Shown here piece after piece: positions 59,698 to 64,000 of a stretch of DNA of 64,000 nt. This DNA comes from Aldrovandia affinis. Taxonomy: Eukaryota > Chordata > Actinopteri > Notacanthiformes > Halosauridae. How positions within the stretch are numbered: the stretch's first letter is position 1; each line of letters starts with the position of its first letter. The notes below the pieces were generated by a model. That model saw only the letters and a list, made by a program, of their open reading frames with translations, was not told the origin of the DNA and ran no database searches. A program made the translations under genes and the position numbers. The stretch covers positions 4,434,799 to 4,498,798 of the forward strand of contig JAINUG010000072.1 of the NCBI GenBank assembly GCA_029706075.1, given 5' to 3'.

Positions 59698-60234
59698 CAG
59701 GTAGTGGCCAAAAAGATGGAAACACTTGGGTAATTGAAGGACACGATGTATGTTGAAAGCAGATGCTTCCACACAGATGTTGTTCCTGAGTTAATTAAGC
59801 AATTCATATCCCAGCATGCTCATGTACACAAATGCTGGCCAAGCCTGGTTACTTATAATTATAGTTAGTATTACTGGATGATGAGATCACAGTGACAGGA
59901 AAGAGGGGTGATTGTTGAGGCACATTGGGCAGAAGCTTCAGTGATGAAGACAGCTCAACTTGATGATCTTTCACAAGGGACAGTGATGTCAGCATGGAAC
60001 TCTGAGGGAAAGACATCATCAACAAAAGGCAACTTTGGTCATACGTACATACTCCTGGATTGTGATGCCTGTGCATTTGTTTGAGGTGCAAGGCTAAAGA
60101 TGCAACAAACTCTAAATGAATTGGCTACAAATTTCAATCTTGGGTATGGGCAGGCAGTTTCATCCATCGAGAACTCTACAGAGCAGGATAAAGACATATC
60201 AAATTAGTGTTTACACCTTTTTGGCCACTACCTG
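59698..60234 (+). mobile_element. Internally deleted Tc1-like element, third lineage
   Basis: ITR CAGGTAGTGGCCAAAAAGAT and its inverted TTTTTGGCCACTACCTG end at 60234, with TA on both sides (59696-59697 and 60235-60236). The 537-bp element keeps only the leader and the N-terminal part of a transposase (ERGVIVEAHWAEASVMKTAQ, then TVMSAWNSEGKTSSTKGN and GQAVSSIENSTEQDK). The catalytic half is deleted, the reverse of what happened to the CAGGTAACTGCC copies. In-frame stops are present. Confidence 0.88.
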
Positions 60235-60317
60235 TAGTATTACTACTATAATATTATCTGTGTGTGGATGGTGCACCCCTCTTAATTGTTCTGGTATTAG
60301 TACTTTTTTACTAGCAA

Positions 60318-60690
60318 CACAACTCCTGGTCCAAGCCCTGGTGATCCTACATCTGGACTACTGCAATTCCTTGCTGGCAGGCTTACTGGCCTGTGCCATC
60401 AACCCACTGCAACTGGTGCAAAATGCTGCCGCATGCCTAGTGTTGAACCCAAGTTCATGCATGTCACCTCACTACTCACCTCTCGGCACTGGCTCCCTAT
60501 CGCAGCACGCATCACTGGTGCTGGCTTATCAAGCTGCTAGAAGAACTGCTCCCTCCTACCTCCAGACACTCATCACACCCTACACCCCAGGCAGACCCCT
60601 CTGCTATGCCTCCCTGGAAAACTGACTGTCCCATCCCTCTGGGCCCCAGGCACCTTCTCCTCGCAGTCTTGTCACTTCACCGTGGAACTT
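60318..60690 (+). mobile_element. L2-like LINE fragment, C-terminal
   Basis: One frame reads LLVQALVILHLDYCNSLLAG, LLACAINPLQLVQNAAACLV, then HASLVLAYQAARRTAPSYLQ and YTPGRPLCYASLEN. This is the post-reverse-transcriptase region of L2-like LINEs (compare SRLDYCNALLSG...LQLVQNAAAR in the copy at 14539). It is truncated at both ends, so it was probably cut by later rearrangement. No 3' tail is seen. Confidence 0.8.
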
Positions 60691-61624
60691 TGCCTGAGGA
60701 GATTATATATATAGTCAATAGTCGATCTGCCTCAAATTTGCCATATATCTTTGAGAAAAGACATAATAGTAAAATGTACAATGATCACCAATATATTTTC
60801 TGGGTTATTGATCAAATATATGTCAGATACATTTTAAAACACTTTTCCTGCCAGATATGATACTAGTTTGATATTCCAATCATCTTCCACATTGCCATCA
60901 GTGGCTCATTCAGATGTCTCATTAAATTTCCTTCGGGCCAAATGAGCTATACATTACAGAATATAGGGGGTCGGGGCATGGGTGAACTGGATAATCTTTC
61001 AGGAGATTTCTTTTTAAAAACAGGTGTTCCATGAGAGCTGACTATTTCCGGGAGATTTTATGTGATATACGGGAATACGGGAGCAAAGATTACATTTGGT
61101 AGACTCCCATAACTTGGACTATCTGCAATGAGAAGCCTCCAGAGTGGAAGCACTGATCCAAGCTCAGCTCATCCGACCCCAATCCATACTTAACCACAAT
61201 GCGAGAAGTGATCAAACTGATTCTGGTCCAGCACTTAGAGGAATTTTCTACCCAAACCTCAGCTGAATGTAAAAATAGTACCTGCTCCATCCATCTCAGG
61301 AGAGTACCTTTTGAGACTTTGATGCATCATAGTTGCCATCTTAAGTACCAGTCCAATCCATTAGGTGAGGCAGCAGAGGGACATTACCTCAGCCCCTCCA
61401 CCATAAATATTTCTGGAGGGAATGAGTCTGCACAACAGGGGGGCTTGAGAGCTTGTTCCAAATGTCTTTCGTAAACTGATTAATATTGTAAATTAGGATT
61501 AAATCGTAGGAGTAAAATGCAGAAGAAACAAGTATAACGTTATTATAATTTAAGCAATAATGCAAGCATTGCAGCTACTGTAGCTAGTGAATTTGTTTAG
61601 TTTTTTTCTTCCAGTGCAACTGGA
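60691..61624. other. No gene recognised
   Basis: AT-rich single-copy-looking DNA. Confidence 0.45.
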
Positions 61625-61851
61625 AGACTTTTTGGCTCCTACCAAACGTGCCCCAACAATCACCCCTCTTTCAAAGGAGCTGAGATCTCTTCTTCTAGCC
61701 CTGGTAGCCAAAATAATGGGCTTGCCCAGCATTATTTTACATGACACTAAGCATTGCTTAATTAAGTCGGAATCACCCCTGCGTGGAAGCACCTGCTTTA
61801 AATATAACCTGTATCCATAAGTGTTTCCTTTATTTTGGCAGTTACCTGTAT
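61625..61851 (-). mobile_element. Tc1-like 5' fragment (CAGGTAACTGCC lineage)
   Basis: On the minus strand the ITR CAGGTAACTGCCAAAATAAA then GGAAACACTTATGG leads into a leader (GCAGGTGCTTCCACGCAGGG) and the N-terminal frame MLGKPIILATRARRRDLSSF, ERGVIVGARLVGAK. The match stops there. This is the only copy in the window that keeps the start of this lineage's transposase, complementing the deletion copies. Confidence 0.85.
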
Positions 61852-64000
61852 ATTGCATTAATAAATGTTCGCTATGTCAGAAAGTTAATTAGCCACAATA
61901 TATATGATTCAAAGACATTTCATGAGCTACAACAACAAGCCACTAGGCCAACATATGCAATCTGCAATGAAATCACTGTTTGTGCATGCATTGACATTAC
62001 AATTAGTTAGCTAGCTAGCATTTGCTAAATACAAGCATTAGCTATCATCCATAATTACTGAATATTGTTAGTACACACGTATGTTGCATTGATGAACAAG
62101 ATGGTTTTTATTTTCACTTAATGTGCAACAGTTACAATCTTTATCTTTTGGTAGCGGTAGGTGGGGGGGATACAGTACACATATTTCTTATCAAGGTTTT
62201 TATTAGTTCGTTTTTTTTCCAAACAGTAGTGCATATATCAATCACGCAGTGGCCAATTTGGTATTCAATTATTAATATGTATTGTTAGATTTGTATAATT
62301 GTTTTAAATGATGTAACTAGGCTCACCTATATTGTGATTCGTCACGTGCATTGTACAGGGGTGGGGGAGGCCAGGAGAGGACCTAAACTGACCCAGAGTC
62401 CTTACTGTGTGTTCGCTTTGAACTGAGCAGTATAAAAAAAACACACTTGATTTTCTTTACTGGTCATTTCGCAAATCATCGCATGGTGATTAAGAGCGTG
62501 CTTCAAAATGCAGCAGTGTTGTTATGGGTACTGCATGCGCGAGATGAAGAATGAGGCAGTCTGTTCTTGTCATAAACCAGATGGACAGTGCGGCGTTCTG
62601 GGACACCGACGTCGGCCTGCAGGTGGAAATACATGTTCCAGATCACCGCTCTGTTGCTCCCGCAACCCAAAAGCATTGTAATTTTCTTAAGAGGAAAAAA
62701 ATAGCTCAAATCACAAATAGGATCACATTTTCCAGATCTGTGCAGCCATCAATCAATATCGTTTGAAGGCTTCATGTCTACACGGCAGTTACCTTCGGCT
62801 GATTTACAATGTTTTTTTGAACGTGAAAAGCGGAAGACTCTTAAGCCATAGCATATTTATTACGTTATATTTACCGTTCATTTCCTCATTCTCTTCTTGT
62901 CTCACAGTTTACACACAAATTCAAATTACGTGTTGCGAGTGAACGCATTAGTACGCTTTTATTAGCTTTTATGGCATTGTTTACGAGCGCGGGCTATGTG
63001 ATTGTTTAATGACCCCTGGGTCTCCTCAAACATAGTCTTGAAGGATCCCAGAGAATCTCTCCCATAAACTGTCTTTGTAAACTCTACTCCTCAGCAGCTA
63101 CAGTACCCAGATCGTAATGAAGACATTTTGTATTTCCTTAAGTTTGAAGTTATGTTTTTTTTTTTGTTCCAAAACCTGAACCAAAGGGAGGCCTCGTATT
63201 TTATTGTTATGTGTATTTGGCATAAAATGCACTTCATGTGAGGATCACAGAACTAACAGTGTCGATATTGTTTTAAAGTGACGGGTCAGATTGTCATTTT
63301 AAGCATATAAGGCTACGTATAATTTCTTCCTTTTGCTAAATTATTTGGTTTGACCATTTAATAATGATGATTCTCCTTACCTGAGTATCGTTGTTTTCGT
63401 TCCTGAAACACATAAACGATTTAACAATCATGTTTCGTTCTGGTTAAAGGAGTGCATTCGGCAGTTTACGGTCGCTAATCAATTAAGATCTATATCAAAG
63501 TGGATTTGCAATATTTATATTCCGGGTGATAAACCCTAACATATTGAGCATAATATACAAATTCAGAGTATAAATTCACCACACTGGGAAAAAAACAAAA
63601 CAAAAACAAAACCGATTGGCTTGTCTTCATGCGGATGTATGCCATTAAAAAGGAGAAAAATTAATAGAGTTCCCACATGCGTGCAATCAACCATCAAATG
63701 GTAGGAAGGTCCGTTTTCCATGACTAAATTGAGTAAAGGCCATGAAAAGCAGGCTCAGCCAAAACCAAAGGAATGAATCTCCGGCAGAAAACTTCACGGC
63801 ATTCTGACATTTGCTCAGTGCTGGCTTCTCATTAGCACTGTATAGTTTTGTTTCTGAAGGTGGCTACTGCTGGGCGAAATGAAAGCCTCAACTCACAATG
63901 CATTGCTAATTTTATTAGTAGCCTAATTAACCAAAAAATAGATTATTAAATGAATAAAACAGGCGACTTTATTATCACAATCACAAGATGACGTTTCAGT
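61852..64000. other. No gene recognised
   Basis: AT-rich single-copy-looking sequence. A G run lies at 62162-62169. The last 250 bases have conserved-element texture (ATTGCTAATTTTATTAGTAGCCTAATTAACC region near 63901) without further support. Confidence 0.45.

Noticed and set aside
1-64000. Retroviral, Polinton or other capsid- or envelope-bearing elements
   Set aside because: No protease, integrase, capsid or envelope-like frame was seen in any readable ORF.

Overview
The window looks like a gene-poor, repeat-rich stretch of a ray-finned fish genome. I recognise no host protein-coding gene, rRNA or functional tRNA. The evidence is the mix of elements: several lineages of Tc1-like DNA transposons with fish-type terminal inverted repeats (ITRs) and TA targets; L2, L1-type and RTE-like LINE relics; tRNA-derived SINEs with a GGATA stem-loop tail and (TGTAA)n end like the eel UnaSINE/UnaL2 pair; Penelope-like termini; and dense CA, TA, ATT and AAT microsatellites. 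The species cannot be fixed from this alone. An eel-like or other early-branching teleost is only a guess from the SINE tail.

Layout. 1-2.6 kb: unremarkable single-copy DNA. 2.7-6.2 kb: a LINE 3' fragment, a 48-bp minisatellite, a near full-length but broken Tc1-like element (3641-4850), then two tandem duplications. 7.7-8.2 kb: a LINE 3' end on the minus strand. 9.6-10.0 kb: a TG/TA microsatellite block. 11.4-16.3 kb: a small Tc1-type MITE, a SINE, and a Tc1-like element (12281-16111) split by a 5'-truncated 2.6-kb L2 LINE. 17.6-26.5 kb: scattered SINEs, MITEs, two Penelope-like hairpins and a fold-back DNA element. 26.5-41 kb: mostly single-copy, with a CpG-rich tract near 33.2-33.8 kb. 41.4-43.6 kb: a decayed L1-type LINE. 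45-55 kb: mostly single-copy, with a well-bounded SINE at 52.1-52.4 kb. 55.4-61.9 kb: a graveyard of Tc1-like elements of four different lineages, one carrying a SINE, plus an L2-like fragment.

None of the elements looks autonomous now. Every transposase or reverse transcriptase frame I could read is broken or truncated. The more informative patterns are structural. One Tc1 lineage (termini CAGGTAACTGCC...) recurs at least seven times, and three copies share the same join of ITR to the middle of the transposase, which suggests a non-autonomous deletion family. A palindromic MITE family occurs four times. A 190-bp inverted repeat of Penelope type carries hammerhead-like core motifs on both arms. 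I found no retroviral or capsid-bearing element that I could support, and no CRISPR array.
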